Shown piece after piece: positions 35,767-45,575 of a stretch of DNA of 64,000 nucleotides; the stretch's first letter is position 1; the number at the start of each line of letters is the position of its first letter. Position numbers and translations under genes: made by a program. The notes under the pieces are model-generated. The model had not been told where the DNA came from. It did no database searches and saw nothing but the letters and a program-made list of their open reading frames with translations. The stretch is from Salibacter halophilus (lineage in GTDB: Bacteria; Bacteroidota; Bacteroidia; Flavobacteriales_G; Salibacteraceae): contig NZ_WACR01000007.1 of assembly GCF_008806325.1 (NCBI RefSeq), positions 62,001 through 126,000 of the forward strand, in the 5' to 3' direction.

Positions 35767-38094
35767 CTATTTATTGAATCCTTGATTATCTGAATCACCA
35801 AATATATCGACATTTGATTGATTGTACTTATCACAATCCAAAATCATGTCATAATTATCGGGTTTTTTAAAATCTCCTGTGCTTATTCCAAGTGCAGAAT
35901 CGGCCCAAACCTTATTCATATAATAACCCCAAATTGGAAGAGCAGTATTTGCTCCCTGACCTTTTGAAGTGTACCTGAAGTGAACACTTCTGTCTTCAGC
36001 ACCAACCCAAACGCCTGTAACTAAATCAGGAGTTGAGCCCATGAACCAACCGTCAGAGTTGTTTTGAGTGGTACCTGTTTTTCCGGCTATCGGTCGATCC
36101 CACGGGATATTTGCATAAGGTCGGTCAAAGTGAAGCCTGATTCCTGTACCTCTTCTGCGGCCATCTGGAGCTTCGGCTCCCATTGTTACACCTTTCATCA
36201 ACTCGAGCATCGTATAAGCGTTTTGTTCGCTCATGGCTTCTCGTGTTTTGGGCATGAACTCTTTGATTACGGCTCCGCTCTTGTTCTCGATTCGCGTAAT
36301 GTAAAGCGGCTTTTGCCAAATACCTTCATTCACGAATGTGGCGTGGGCTCCCACCATTTCATAAAGTGAAATATCAGCAACCCCTAGTGCAAGTGAAGGA
36401 ACTGTATCGAGCGGACTCGTAATGCCGAGTCTTCTACAGTATTCAATTACTGCTACAGGGCCGTATTGTTTCATTACCCATGCGGTAATGTTGTTCATGG
36501 AATTTGCCAACCCGAATTTGAGGGTTACCATTTCTCCTTTGTAAGTTGTATCAGAGTTGGAAGGTGTCCAATCACTGAGCATATTCCAGGTTCCCTTTTT
36601 GAAGGTTACGGGAATATCAGGAACTTTTTTACACGGACTCAAGCCATTTTCAATCGCAAGAGCGTAAACGAAAGGCTTGAATGTGGAGCCAACCTGGCGC
36701 CTTCCCTGAACCACATGGTCATAAGCGAAATAGTTGTGATTGATTCCGCCAACCCAGGCTCTCACTTCGCCTGATTGTGGATCGAGGCTCATGAGCCCGG
36801 CATGGAGGAAACTTTTGTGGTAACGGATCGAGTCCATAGGAGTCATGATTGTGTCGATTGGGCCATCCCAGCTGAACACTGTCATTTCAACGGGTTGGTT
36901 GAAATACCATTCGATAGAGTCTTTTTCAACACCGCGCTGATTCAAATGATAATAGCGATCACTCCAGCGCACACCTTGTTGAAGAATCCTGTTGATTTGG
37001 CTCTCGCTTACATTATTGGCAAAAGGAGCTCTTTTCACTCTTTTCAAATCATTCCAAAAATCAGGTTGTAACTCTCCGCTCAAATGCTCTTCAACAGCCC
37101 ACTCAGCATATTCCTGAAGTCTGCTGTGGAGCGTTGTGTAAATTTTTAATCCATCGCTGTAAATGCTGTATGGATCTCCGTTTGGCTTTGCTATTTTGTA
37201 GTTGCCATCTTCATTTTTTTCGTTGAATAGTTCTTTGAGCTTTAACCTCAGAACCTCTCTGAAATACGGAGCCATACCCTCAGAGTGATCGACACGTTTG
37301 AATCTCAATCCCAGAGGGAGCTGAGCCAATGAATCGAATTGTTGTTGAGTAATAGCATTATTACGGAGCATTTGACCAAAAACAACATTTCTCCTGAAAA
37401 CAGTTGTGTCAGGTCTGCGATTTGGATTGAAAAGTGATGGGTTTTTGGCCATTCCCACAAGTGTGGCTGCCTCGGGCAATGAGAGGGAATCTGCTGAGGT
37501 GTCGAAATAAACTTCAGCGGCCGACTCAACGCCAACTGCATTATTCACGAAGTCGAATTTGTTGAGGTACATCGTGATGATTTCCTCTTTTGTGTATTGG
37601 CGTTCCAGCTGGGTTGCAATAACCCACTCCATTGTTTTTTGCTTGAGACGCTCTATGATAGTTGCTGCCGGCTCATGGTAGAGAAGCTTTGCTAACTGTT
37701 GCGAAATAGTTGATGCACCACCTCGTGTCCCGAGGAATGCTACGGCTCTGACCGTACCTCTTACATCAATTCCTGAATGTTCGTAGAAACGTTCATCTTC
37801 AGTTGAGATTAGGGCCTCAACCATGTGATCGGGAATGTTTTCAAAGTCGATGCGTGTTCTGTTCTCTCTAAAATATTTCCCGATAAGCTCACCATCAGTG
37901 GAGATAATTTCACTGGCGAGGTTTGTCTGCGGGTTTTCGAGTTCTTCAAAAGAGGGAAGTTCCCAAATCATGTCTCGACTCAAGGCGAGGAAATACCCGG
38001 CTGTTACGGCAAAACCTGTAAAATAGATCAACCAAAAAGCGAGGATGTATTTCCCGTAACTACTTTTCTTTTTTTCTTTCTTTTTCTCTGTCAT
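35767..38094 (-). CDS. Penicillin-binding protein 1A (bifunctional)
   Basis: 775 aa. A cytoplasmic Lys-rich tail and one membrane helix (YILAFWLIYFTGFAVTAGYFLAL) anchor it. The GT51 glycosyltransferase domain has ALISTEDERFYEHSGIDVRGTVRA (catalytic Glu), GASTISQQLAKLLY and KEEIITMYLNK. The transpeptidase domain has the SxxK serine in RQVGSTFKPFVYALA, SMNN as SxN and KTGTTQNN. It polymerises and cross-links peptidoglycan in the periplasm. Its ATG overlaps the gldH stop (ATGA), giving a gldH-PBP1A pairing that is common in Bacteroidota. Confidence 0.93.
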   Translation of the reverse strand: MTEKKKEKKKSSYGKYILAFWLIYFTGFAVTAGYFLALSRDMIWELPSFEELENPQTNLASEIISTDGELIGKYFRENRTRIDFENIPDHMVEALISTEDERFYEHSGIDVRGTVRAVAFLGTRGGASTISQQLAKLLYHEPAATIIERLKQKTMEWVIATQLERQYTKEEIITMYLNKFDFVNNAVGVESAAEVYFDTSADSLSLPEAATLVGMAKNPSLFNPNRRPDTTVFRRNVVFGQMLRNNAITQQQFDSLAQLPLGLRFKRVDHSEGMAPYFREVLRLKLKELFNEKNEDGNYKIAKPNGDPYSIYSDGLKIYTTLHSRLQEYAEWAVEEHLSGELQPDFWNDLKRVKRAPFANNVSESQINRILQQGVRWSDRYYHLNQRGVEKDSIEWYFNQPVEMTVFSWDGPIDTIMTPMDSIRYHKSFLHAGLMSLDPQSGEVRAWVGGINHNYFAYDHVVQGRRQVGSTFKPFVYALAIENGLSPCKKVPDIPVTFKKGTWNMLSDWTPSNSDTTYKGEMVTLKFGLANSMNNITAWVMKQYGPVAVIEYCRRLGITSPLDTVPSLALGVADISLYEMVGAHATFVNEGIWQKPLYITRIENKSGAVIKEFMPKTREAMSEQNAYTMLELMKGVTMGAEAPDGRRRGTGIRLHFDRPYANIPWDRPIAGKTGTTQNNSDGWFMGSTPDLVTGVWVGAEDRSVHFRYTSKGQGANTALPIWGYYMNKVWADSALGISTGDFKKPDNYDMILDCDKYNQSNVDIFGDSDNQGFNK

Positions 38095-38570
38095 AACGCG
38101 TGTTGAACTCGTAACCCAATACTGTGAACTGCTTTCAAATTATCGTTTCTCATCCCGTGCCTGATTGAAACTTTGTAATCACCAGCTTTGGGAAAACGGA
38201 CGTCTTGCTTGAACATCACGAGATTGTCCACAACATCACCAATTCCCGATCCTATCCATTCGCCATTTGAGTAAGCGAGCGGGCATTCAACTGTATCAGT
38301 AAACACGGAATCGTTAGGATACTCATAAGTGACAAATAGCCACATATTGTTATAAGCGTAATCTGTTCCGTTCCTAATGTTCACCAACATATCATAATGG
38401 TTGATGGAGTCTTTCATAGAAAACTCAAATTCAGCAGGTTCATTGTAGTGCCAAACGGTTTTTTTCATTTCAACACTATCCTGAAAAACAACATTATCGT
38501 TACAGCTCGTAATGGACAGAGCCAAAACAACACTGAGCAAGCTTAATACCTTATTTCTTGTTCTCACCAT
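38091..38570 (-). CDS. gldH: Gliding motility lipoprotein GldH
   Basis: 159 aa from the ATG at 38570 (MVRTRNKVLSLLSVVLALSITSC); a much longer in-frame reading exists but only because it runs against the Lys-rich tail of ricT, so it is not real. Lipobox ITSC. The body DNVVFQDSVEMKKTVWHYNEPAEFEFSMKDSINHYDMLVNIRNGTDYAYNNMWLFVTYEYPND matches GldH, with the C-terminal VMFKQDVRFPKAGDYKVSIRHGMRNDNLKAVHSIGLRV. GldH is needed for gliding and T9SS-related surface functions in flavobacteria. It overlaps ricT by 20 nt and PBP1A by 4 nt. Confidence 0.92.
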   Translation of the reverse strand: MVRTRNKVLSLLSVVLALSITSCNDNVVFQDSVEMKKTVWHYNEPAEFEFSMKDSINHYDMLVNIRNGTDYAYNNMWLFVTYEYPNDSVFTDTVECPLAYSNGEWIGSGIGDVVDNLVMFKQDVRFPKAGDYKVSIRHGMRNDNLKAVHSIGLRVQHAL

Positions 38571-39858
38571 TTGGTTTGTTGTTGCGGCTTTTTCCTTTCG
38601 GGTTATTGCCTCGGCCTTTGTTGTAGGGCTTCTTACCGCCCTTTTTGCGATTTTCGGGTGGCTTATTGCCGCCTTTATTTTGTTTTGGGTTTCCCTTTGC
38701 TTTTTGTTGAGGCTTGCCTCCTTTTCGGTTTCCTTTTTTTCTCCTGTTTTTGCCTCCGCGTTTTTTGTTTTTATCGAAGCGAGTAAGGCTGTCTTGTCCA
38801 ACAACATTTGCGTAATCAACCTCTGAGGTCTTTTCCTCAACAACTAATTCAAAGTCGGTTAAATCAGCAGGTTTTTCACCTTTTTTGTTGAGTTGAATAA
38901 TTTCCTTTACGCGTTCTTTGGTGAGGCAGTAAAACTTTCCCGGATCATCTGGATAATTGTACCACATGATGCCTTTGAAGATGTCGCTTTTTTGGTGTTC
39001 AGCGAGTCCTCTTTGTGTTTCGAGTTTTGTCTCTGTTGAAGGAAAATCTTTGAGAGCATCGAGGTAAGCGTCAAGTTCGTAATTGAGGCAGCACTTGAGT
39101 TTACCACACTGGCCCGCCAACTTCATCGGGTTGATGGATAATTGCTGGTAACGCGCTGCATTTGTCGATACACTTCTAAAGTCTGTAAGCCATGTTGAGC
39201 AACACAGTTCGCGTCCGCATGATCCAATTCCGCCCAAACGGCCGGCTTCCTGCCTGGCTCCAATTTGGCGCATTTCTATACGTAGCTTGAATTGATCAGC
39301 TAAAATTTTGATCAACTCGCGAAAATCGACACGATCGTCAGCGGTGTAAAAGAAAGTCGCTTTAGAACGATCAGCCTGGTACTCGACATCACTGATTTTC
39401 ATTTGAAGCTTGAGCTCTTTGGCGATTGAGCGCGACCTCAACATTGTTGGACGCTCTTCTTTTTGAGCTTCTGTCCATTTGTCTAAATCGGCCTGGCTTG
39501 GCTTTCTTATCACGTTTTTGACATCGCGCGAATCAGGCTTAATGCCTTTCTTCTGCATTTGAATGCGAACGAGTTCGCCCGTCAATGAAACTGTACCTAT
39601 ATCGTATCCTGATGCAGCTTCCACCACAACAGGCTCTCCGTAACTGAGCTCTAACTGCTTCGAGTTCCTGATGAACTCTTTGCGTGTGTTTTTGAATTTT
39701 ACTTCAATTATATCGAATTGGTTCTGACCATTAGGCAACTCCATTCCTGAGAGCCAGTCAAAAACCTCTAATTTTCCGCAACTTCCGGTAACACACGAAC
39801 CATTGCTTCCACAACCTGCCGGAGTTCCTCCGCCAGATGAACAACTTCCACATCCCAT
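38551..39858 (-). CDS. ricT: RicT-like PSP1-domain protein with basic tail
   Basis: 435 aa. The PSP1 core has the N-terminal Cys-rich MGCGSCSSGGG...CGSNGSCVTGSCGK and the diagnostic IGSCGRELCCSTWLTDFRSVS...MKLAGQCGKLKCCLNYE, whose Cys residues match the Fe-S/FAD-binding YaaT/RicT family. In Bacillus this protein works with RNase Y; the role in Bacteroidota is less clear. The last 70 residues are extremely rich in Lys, Arg, Gly, Asn and Pro (KKRGGKNRRKKGNRKGGKP) and would bind nucleic acid; this tail is absent from Bacillus RicT. It follows holB by 60 nt. Confidence 0.9.
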   Translation of the reverse strand: MGCGSCSSGGGTPAGCGSNGSCVTGSCGKLEVFDWLSGMELPNGQNQFDIIEVKFKNTRKEFIRNSKQLELSYGEPVVVEAASGYDIGTVSLTGELVRIQMQKKGIKPDSRDVKNVIRKPSQADLDKWTEAQKEERPTMLRSRSIAKELKLQMKISDVEYQADRSKATFFYTADDRVDFRELIKILADQFKLRIEMRQIGARQEAGRLGGIGSCGRELCCSTWLTDFRSVSTNAARYQQLSINPMKLAGQCGKLKCCLNYELDAYLDALKDFPSTETKLETQRGLAEHQKSDIFKGIMWYNYPDDPGKFYCLTKERVKEIIQLNKKGEKPADLTDFELVVEEKTSEVDYANVVGQDSLTRFDKNKKRGGKNRRKKGNRKGGKPQQKAKGNPKQNKGGNKPPENRKKGGKKPYNKGRGNNPKGKSRNNKPNGENKK

Positions 39859-39918
39859 AATGAGTTCGTATTTTATTAATCGTAATCAAAGGTAAGGCAT
39901 TCGGTTTTTACACCAAAT

Positions 39919-41037
39919 CTAAGCCTTCACTCTTATTAGTTTCATCGACTTTAACGATAGGTCGGTGAAAACTATTTTGGCATTCACATTTCGCTCAATG
40001 TGATAAATAGCCTCTTCAAATTCTGATGCAAACGACAGTGCATTTCCTGCATGAATAAAGGGAGAGAACTTTTCAACGAAGTTGGCTTCATCACCACTTG
40101 TGCGAACTAATTCTTTGGTGGCGTAGTTCGTCATTAAGCTCTCTCGAAAAATGTGTAATCCGTATGTTAAAAAATGTTTTTGTCTCTCGCGACCCACTCG
40201 TGCTATTTGCTCAACGAAGTCCATCACCTCGTAAATGTCTTTCGTGTAAAGCGAGCGCATCCAGTTTTGAAAAGTCGTTTTAAACGACATCTCTTCTTTG
40301 TTGCTGTTGAGGATCCTCAATGCTTCCAAATAGTTTCCCTCAGAGAGAAAAGCAGCACTTTGAGCACTTGCTTCATCCATGTTGTGACGCTTTATGAGAG
40401 CATCTTTGAGTTCCTCAGAACTTAGCCTGGGAACGCGTGTAATTTGCGTCCGGGATATAATTGTTGGCAAGAGCAACTCTGCATTTTCACTAACGAGGAT
40501 GAAAAGAGTTTTTTGGGGTGGTTCTTCAATGATTTTGAGCAACTTGTTAGCCGCTTTTTCGTGGAGCTTTTCCGGCATCCACAAAATCATGATTTTATAA
40601 CTCGCCTCAAAAGCTTTGAGTGCCAAATCCTGCTGAATTTCTTCAGCTTGCCTAACAGCGATGATCCCCTGTTTATTTTCAATCCCCAACTTGTTCAACC
40701 ACTGGTAAAGGTTGAGGTACGGATTTGTCAATAAAGCCTCACGCCATTCTTTCAGAAAATGACTCGACCTGGGATCTTTTTTAACACTTTTAGTCGTGTT
40801 TACAGGAAAGCAAAAATGTAAATCGGGGTGTGTGAGTTTTTCGCATTTTTTGCGCGTTGCTTCAGGGTTTTGACTGTTTTCGGTCAGAACCTGACAGGCA
40901 TACGCTACAGCCATCGGTAATGCTCCGCTTCCTTCAGGCCCAACAAAAAGTTGAGCATGACTGATTCGGTTTTCACGTACCGATTTTTGAAGGCGTTCCT
41001 TCAACTCACTTTGCCCGATTATCGCATCGTATTGCAT
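39919..41037 (-). CDS. holB: DNA polymerase III delta-prime subunit
   Basis: 372 aa. AAA+ clamp-loader protein. It has the sensor segment [40 protein letters not shown] and the [12 protein letters not shown] arginine-finger region. The Walker A motif is degenerate ([12 protein letters not shown]), as is usual for delta-prime. It takes part in loading the beta clamp. It is the first gene of the holB-ricT-gldH-PBP1A operon and diverges from pgk, 78 nt apart. Confidence 0.9.
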   Translation of the reverse strand: MQYDAIIGQSELKERLQKSVRENRISHAQLFVGPEGSGALPMAVAYACQVLTENSQNPEATRKKCEKLTHPDLHFCFPVNTTKSVKKDPRSSHFLKEWREALLTNPYLNLYQWLNKLGIENKQGIIAVRQAEEIQQDLALKAFEASYKIMILWMPEKLHEKAANKLLKIIEEPPQKTLFILVSENAELLLPTIISRTQITRVPRLSSEELKDALIKRHNMDEASAQSAAFLSEGNYLEALRILNSNKEEMSFKTTFQNWMRSLYTKDIYEVMDFVEQIARVGRERQKHFLTYGLHIFRESLMTNYATKELVRTSGDEANFVEKFSPFIHAGNALSFASEFEEAIYHIERNVNAKIVFTDLSLKSMKLIRVKA

Positions 41038-41115
41038 GGGGTCAAAAGTAACATTTTAGAAGAGCTTAATAACTCAAAGATTTTTGCAATTTTTGCCCCC
41101 ACAATTTTGTACGCT

Positions 41116-42300
41116 ATGCAAACAATGGACTCTTTCAATTTTTCAGGTAAAAAGGCACTCATACGTGTCGATTTTAACGTTCCACTCAACGATCAGTTCA
41201 AAATCACTGATGACACCCGAATTCAGGCTGCATTGCCAACAATCAAAAAGATTTTGAGCGATGGCGGATCGGCAATTTTGATGTCACACCTGGGCAGACC
41301 AAAAGACCAGGAAGAGAAATTCTCGCTAAGACATTTAGTAAATCACCTCGAAGAATTGCTGGATACAAATGTTCATTTTGCTAGTGATTGCCTCGGTTCT
41401 GAAGCTGAAGAAAAAGCAGCTCAACTGAAATCGGGCGAGGTTTTGTTACTCGAGAATTTGCGTTTTCACGATGGTGAGAAAAAAGGATCTGACCAAATGG
41501 CTGAGCAACTTTCAAAACTTGGTGATGTTTATGTCAATGATGCTTTTGGAACAGCTCATCGCGCACACGCTTCTACAGCGATTATCGCAAAGTATTTTGA
41601 CGACAAGCTCTTTGGTTATCTGATGGACAGGGAGCTCAAAAGCGTGGCGAAAGTCATGAAAGAGCCGAAAAAACCATTTACCGCTGTTATTGGAGGAGCT
41701 AAAGTTTCTTCAAAAATCGGGATAATCGAGAATCTCATGAATCGTGTCGATAACCTGATTATCGGTGGTGGAATGGCTTACACTTTTGCTGTGGCTCAGG
41801 GCGGAAATGTAGGGAATTCGCTCGTTGAAAAAGACTACATTTATACTGCTAAAAAGATTTTTGATTTAGCTGATGAAAAAGGTGTGAGAATTATCATTCC
41901 GGAAGATACGGTTGCTGGAGATGATTTCTCAAATGACGCCAACAAGAAAACGGTTCCTACAAATAATATTCCTGATGGTTTCATGGGGCTCGATATCGGC
42001 CCGGAGGCAATTGAAGATTGTAAACTTTGCCTTGAAGAATCGAAAACAATCCTCTGGAATGGCCCAATGGGCGTTTTTGAGTTTGAAAACTTCAGCGAAG
42101 GAACGAAGCAGGTTGCTTACGCGATCGTTACGGCCAGTGAGCGAGGTGCTTTTTCGCTCGTGGGCGGTGGAGATTCCGTTGCAGCAGTGAATAAATTCAA
42201 ATTGAAGGAACACGTGAGCTACGTTTCTACCGGGGGCGGAGCTTTACTCGAGCTTATCGAAGGAAAAGAACTGCCGGGCGTAAAAGCGATCAGAGGCTAG
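41116..42300 (+). CDS. pgk: Phosphoglycerate kinase
   Basis: 394 aa from the ATG at 41116 ([24 protein letters not shown]); the longer upstream reading crosses holB and is rejected. Motifs: [53 protein letters not shown] and the ATP-binding [11 protein letters not shown]. It makes ATP from 1,3-bisphosphoglycerate in glycolysis. The 10-bp element at 41485 encodes part of [11 protein letters not shown], a variable stretch of the family. The 3' end overlaps cvpA by 11 nt. Confidence 0.96.
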   Translation: MQTMDSFNFSGKKALIRVDFNVPLNDQFKITDDTRIQAALPTIKKILSDGGSAILMSHLGRPKDQEEKFSLRHLVNHLEELLDTNVHFASDCLGSEAEEKAAQLKSGEVLLLENLRFHDGEKKGSDQMAEQLSKLGDVYVNDAFGTAHRAHASTAIIAKYFDDKLFGYLMDRELKSVAKVMKEPKKPFTAVIGGAKVSSKIGIIENLMNRVDNLIIGGGMAYTFAVAQGGNVGNSLVEKDYIYTAKKIFDLADEKGVRIIIPEDTVAGDDFSNDANKKTVPTNNIPDGFMGLDIGPEAIEDCKLCLEESKTILWNGPMGVFEFENFSEGTKQVAYAIVTASERGAFSLVGGGDSVAAVNKFKLKEHVSYVSTGGGALLELIEGKELPGVKAIRG

Positions 42301-42841
42301 TTTCTTCCTCAACTTTTTCTTTTGCATCATCAATTTTGCCGGTCAGATCCAGATCTCTGTACCAGGAACTTTCGGTGATAATTGGCATTATCGTAGGTCC
42401 AACTGTGGCTACGGGTCCGTATAAATACGATTCAGATTTGGTTTCTTTTGGCAACACCCCCAGCAAAGATGAGTTGAGGAAAACGAGAATGAAACTCATA
42501 ATAATAGTGGCTTTAAGCAGTCCAAAAACAGCTCCTGCAATTCGGTTTATGAGTCCGAGTGCTGCCATTTTCAAAATACCCTGAATCACTCTTGCCAAAA
42601 GATGAATCCCCACAACAATCCCGAGGAAAGTAACCGCAAAAGCTGCAAGAGGCAAGTAGCTCTCATCTAAATTTGTTTGATCTTTTAGCAGTCCCTCCAC
42701 GTAAAATGAGAACTCAATTGCTCCGTAAATTCCAAGTACAAGCGCCAGGATAGAGGCCATTTCAATGATCAATCCGCGTTTGAAACCCTTGAATCCCATG
42801 AATGCTAAAATGATGAGAATAATGATGTCGAGAAAATTCAT
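42290..42841 (-). CDS. CvpA family membrane protein
   Basis: 183 aa with four membrane helices: [40 protein letters not shown], then [60 protein letters not shown]. The GFKRGLI and GxxFGLLK signatures match CvpA/colicin V production proteins, widespread inner-membrane proteins of uncertain function tied to envelope homeostasis. It converges on pgk. Confidence 0.9.
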   Translation of the reverse strand: MNFLDIIILIILAFMGFKGFKRGLIIEMASILALVLGIYGAIEFSFYVEGLLKDQTNLDESYLPLAAFAVTFLGIVVGIHLLARVIQGILKMAALGLINRIAGAVFGLLKATIIMSFILVFLNSSLLGVLPKETKSESYLYGPVATVGPTIMPIITESSWYRDLDLTGKIDDAKEKVEEETSL

Positions 42842-42916
42842 GTTTCAAAAATAGACTTAAAGCGAGGCAGGTTTTATTGTGAGCGTTAGTTTTGTGAACG
42901 CAAAAATGTGAATTAG

Positions 42917-43276
42917 ATGAGTGACTTAATGCAAGAATGGCAAGGTGTTGTTGATTTTTTTGAAAAGCGGTTTGGTGGCGGACTCGACATCGATGCTATT
43001 ATCTTTTTAATTGGCATACAGGAATTGGGAATGGGACATCGCAAACTTTCAAAAGATGAAAAGGTTGATGTGATGCATATCTCAGTTTGCACACTCCTTG
43101 AGCCATATGGTTACTACGAGTTCATGGGTAGAGACGAGGACGGTTGGCCTCATTTTGAGCGCAAAAAAAAGCTCCCCCACTTGAAAGCGGGAGAGCAAAA
43201 TAAATTAATGCGTGAGGCTATTGTTAATTACATTCGTAAAGAACAATTGACTGACGACTCTTTTCGTTGGCGATAA
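42917..43276 (+). CDS. Conserved hypothetical protein
   Basis: 119 aa, soluble. Notable segments: WQGVVDFFEKRFGGGLDIDAIIFLIGIQELGMGHRKLSKDEKVDVMHISVCTLLEPYGYYEFMGRDEDGWPHFER and LKAGEQNKLMREAIVNYIRKEQL. The helix-rich pattern with conserved-looking GIQELG and PYGYYE stretches looks like a real protein family in Bacteroidota, but I do not know a function. It diverges from cvpA (75 nt apart) and its end overlaps the convergent lipoprotein gene by 53 nt. Confidence 0.78.
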   Translation: MSDLMQEWQGVVDFFEKRFGGGLDIDAIIFLIGIQELGMGHRKLSKDEKVDVMHISVCTLLEPYGYYEFMGRDEDGWPHFERKKKLPHLKAGEQNKLMREAIVNYIRKEQLTDDSFRWR

Positions 43277-43667
43277 TCGAAATATACGCTTCACCACAAA
43301 TTGAATCATACGTTACCGTAACATTTGTATCGGGGAAAACACCCGTTACCTGAGTGTCTGAAAGTACTTTGTAAGCATTCACTTTCAATACTTTTGGTAA
43401 TTCAAACTCTCTGGTGTAAATACCATTTTGATTCGTTTTTCCTTCAATTTCAATATCACATGGACGGTTTACAGAACTTTCACAAGTAAGTAATACTGTT
43501 GCATCAGCTACAGCCTCACCGTCAGTATTGAGCGTACGGATTTCAGCAATTGTGGGAGCATCATCCTCATCGTCATCATTTTCGCAGGCTACAAATCCAA
43601 TCAAAAGCGCCATCGCAAAGATTGAAGCTAACCAGTTTTTTGCTATTTTCACTGCCATTCTTTTCAT
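43224..43667 (-). CDS. Small lipoprotein
   Basis: 147 aa from the ATG at 43667 (MKRMAVKIAKNWLASIFAMALLIGFVACE). Lipobox GFVAC followed by ENDDDEDDA. The body IAEIRTLNTDGEAVADATVLLTCESSVNRPCDIEIEGKTNQNGIYTREFELPKVLKVNAYKV reads as a carboxypeptidase-regulatory-like (Ig-like) beta domain that could bind at the surface. No enzyme signature. It diverges from the cyclophilin gene with only about 25 nt between starts. Confidence 0.8.
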   Translation of the reverse strand: MKRMAVKIAKNWLASIFAMALLIGFVACENDDDEDDAPTIAEIRTLNTDGEAVADATVLLTCESSVNRPCDIEIEGKTNQNGIYTREFELPKVLKVNAYKVLSDTQVTGVFPDTNVTVTYDSICGEAYISIIANEKSRQSIVLYECN

Positions 43668-43692
43668 AATTAGAAATCCAAATTTATAAATA

Positions 43693-44514
43693 ATGCGCAC
43701 ATCTAATCTAAAATATTTTTATCTGCTCATTTTTTTAGCTGTTTCGGTCAGATCCATGGCTCAGGAACAGCGATTGGTTCTGATCGAAACTACCATGGGT
43801 AACATGAAAGTTGCTTTGTACAATGAAACGCCAAAACACCGCGATAATTTTATTGCGCTCGTTAAAGACGGATTTTACGACAGTACGTTGTTTCATCGTG
43901 TTATTGATGATTTTATGATTCAGGGCGGAGATCCTGAAAGTATCAATGCAAAACCGGGTAAGAAATTAGGTGATGGCGGACCCGGTTACAAGATTGAGGC
44001 TGAATTTGTGGATTCAATTTTTCACAGGAAAGGTGTGTTGGCTGCTGCCAGGGAAGGAGACAGAATCAATCCGGAACGTAAGAGTTCAGGTTCTCAATTT
44101 TACCTCGTTGAAGGAAAAGTTTTCACTAAAGAAGAACTCGACAAAATGGAGCAGATGCGCATGAAAAAAGCCTTTAATAATGCTATTACGAATTATTTGG
44201 CAAAACCTGAGAACGATAGCTTGCGGATGAAGTACAAATCTATTCAGCGCTCGCAAAATAGGGAAATGATGAAATCTTTTTACGATACGCTCAAACTACA
44301 GGTTGAAGATAAAGTTGCACATTTTCGCTACAGTGAAAAGCAGATTGAAACCTACACAACGGTTGGTGGAACTCCCCACCTCGATGATATGTACACGGTT
44401 TACGGGAAAATTGTAGAAGGTATAGAAGTACTGGAAAAAATCGCATCTGTTGAGGTTGATGGAAATAATCGGCCAAAAAAAGACATTTGGATGCGCATGA
44501 AAATGCTGAATTAA
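43693..44514 (+). CDS. Peptidyl-prolyl cis-trans isomerase, cyclophilin type, secreted
   Basis: 273 aa. The signal peptide MRTSNLKYFYLLIFLAVSVRSMAQ carries the 10-bp element in VRSMA. The cyclophilin core is split: LVLIETTMGNMKVALYNETPKHRDNFIALVKDGFYDSTLFHRVIDDFMIQGGDP, then SGSQFYLVEGK, an inserted helical region of about 80 residues (KEELDKMEQMRMKKAFNNAITNYLAKPENDSLRMKY...), and DDMYTVYGKIVEGIEVLEKIASVEVD. It helps fold exported proteins. It lies 35 nt before pheS. Confidence 0.92.
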   Translation: MRTSNLKYFYLLIFLAVSVRSMAQEQRLVLIETTMGNMKVALYNETPKHRDNFIALVKDGFYDSTLFHRVIDDFMIQGGDPESINAKPGKKLGDGGPGYKIEAEFVDSIFHRKGVLAAAREGDRINPERKSSGSQFYLVEGKVFTKEELDKMEQMRMKKAFNNAITNYLAKPENDSLRMKYKSIQRSQNREMMKSFYDTLKLQVEDKVAHFRYSEKQIETYTTVGGTPHLDDMYTVYGKIVEGIEVLEKIASVEVDGNNRPKKDIWMRMKMLN

Positions 44515-44549
44515 AAGGGGAATATTAATTTCGCGCAAAGCTTTTGTCC

Positions 44550-45575
44550 ATGATCGAGAAAATTGACGAGTATTTAGAAGAAATAAAATCGTTTGAAACC
44601 CAAAGCCCAGAGGAGCTGGAAAAGTTCCGCATCAGGTTTTTGGGGTCAAAAGGTCTTATCAAAGAGTTGTTTGGAGAATTTAAAAATGTGCCAAACGATC
44701 AAAAAAAGGCTTTTGGACAAAAGCTGAACGGACTCAAGCAAGCGGCTCAGGAAAAGTTCGATTCGTTGAAAAGCGGTTTAGCTTCAGGTGGATCTGACCG
44801 AAAAGCAAAGGAAGATTACACGAGACCGGGGTATCCTTTTGAATTGGGAGCGAGACATCCAATTTCTGTTATTCGGAATGAGATTGTCGATATTTTTTCG
44901 AGAATCGGGTTTACAGTAGCTGAAGGGCCTGAGGTAGAGGATGACTGGCACAATTTCACTGCTTTGAACTTTCCTGAAGAACATCCGGCTCGCGATATGC
45001 AGGATACTTTTTTCGTTGAAAACGAAGGTGATGAGAAGTTGGCATTGCGGACGCACACATCATCGGTTCAGGTGCGAGTGATGGAAAATCAAAAGCCACC
45101 TATCAGAATCATCGCTCCGGGTAGAGTTTTTCGAAATGAAGCTATTTCATCTAGGGCGCACTGTATTTTTCACCAAATTGAAGGTTTGTACATTGATGAG
45201 AATGTCTCTTTTGCCGATATGAAGCAAACGCTCCAGTATTTTACGAAAGAGTTTTTTGGTAAAACGAAGATCAGGTTGCGACCTTCTTATTTTCCGTTTA
45301 CTGAGCCAAGCGCTGAGATGGATGTTTACTGGGGGCTGGAAACGGAAGCTGATTACCGCATGACAAAAGGAACCGGATGGCTCGAAATTATGGGCTGTGG
45401 AATGGTTGATCCTAATGTTCTTGAAAACTGCGGAATCGATTCTAAGAAATACTCTGGCTTTGCCTTTGGAATGGGCATCGAGCGAATTGCAGCTCAACGA
45501 TACGGAATTGGTGATTTACGTTATTTCTTTGAAAATGATGTGCGTTTTCTGAAGCAGTTTAAGGCGGCTTATTAA
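44550..45575 (+). CDS. pheS: Phenylalanyl-tRNA synthetase alpha subunit
   Basis: 341 aa from the ATG at 44550 (an in-frame TTG lies 6 nt upstream). N-terminal coiled coil, then the linker FDSLKSGLASGGSDRKAKEDYTRPGYPF, which holds the 10-bp element. Class II motifs: GFTVAEGPEVEDDWHNF, VFRNEAISSRAHCIFHQIEGLYID (motif 2) and GFAFGMGIERIAAQRYG (motif 3). It charges tRNA-Phe with the beta subunit, which is not in the window. Convergent with the TlpA-like gene, 4-nt overlap. Confidence 0.95.
   Translation: MIEKIDEYLEEIKSFETQSPEELEKFRIRFLGSKGLIKELFGEFKNVPNDQKKAFGQKLNGLKQAAQEKFDSLKSGLASGGSDRKAKEDYTRPGYPFELGARHPISVIRNEIVDIFSRIGFTVAEGPEVEDDWHNFTALNFPEEHPARDMQDTFFVENEGDEKLALRTHTSSVQVRVMENQKPPIRIIAPGRVFRNEAISSRAHCIFHQIEGLYIDENVSFADMKQTLQYFTKEFFGKTKIRLRPSYFPFTEPSAEMDVYWGLETEADYRMTKGTGWLEIMGCGMVDPNVLENCGIDSKKYSGFAFGMGIERIAAQRYGIGDLRYFFENDVRFLKQFKAAY

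Noticed and set aside
38571-38843. Long N-terminal extension of gldH and antisense frames across the ricT tail
   Set aside because: They come from the Lys/Arg/Gly-rich end of ricT read in other frames; the lipoprotein signal begins at 38570.
40951-41115. Extended N-terminus of pgk
   Set aside because: It lies inside the divergent holB gene, while pgk proteins start at the [16 protein letters not shown] segment near 41116.
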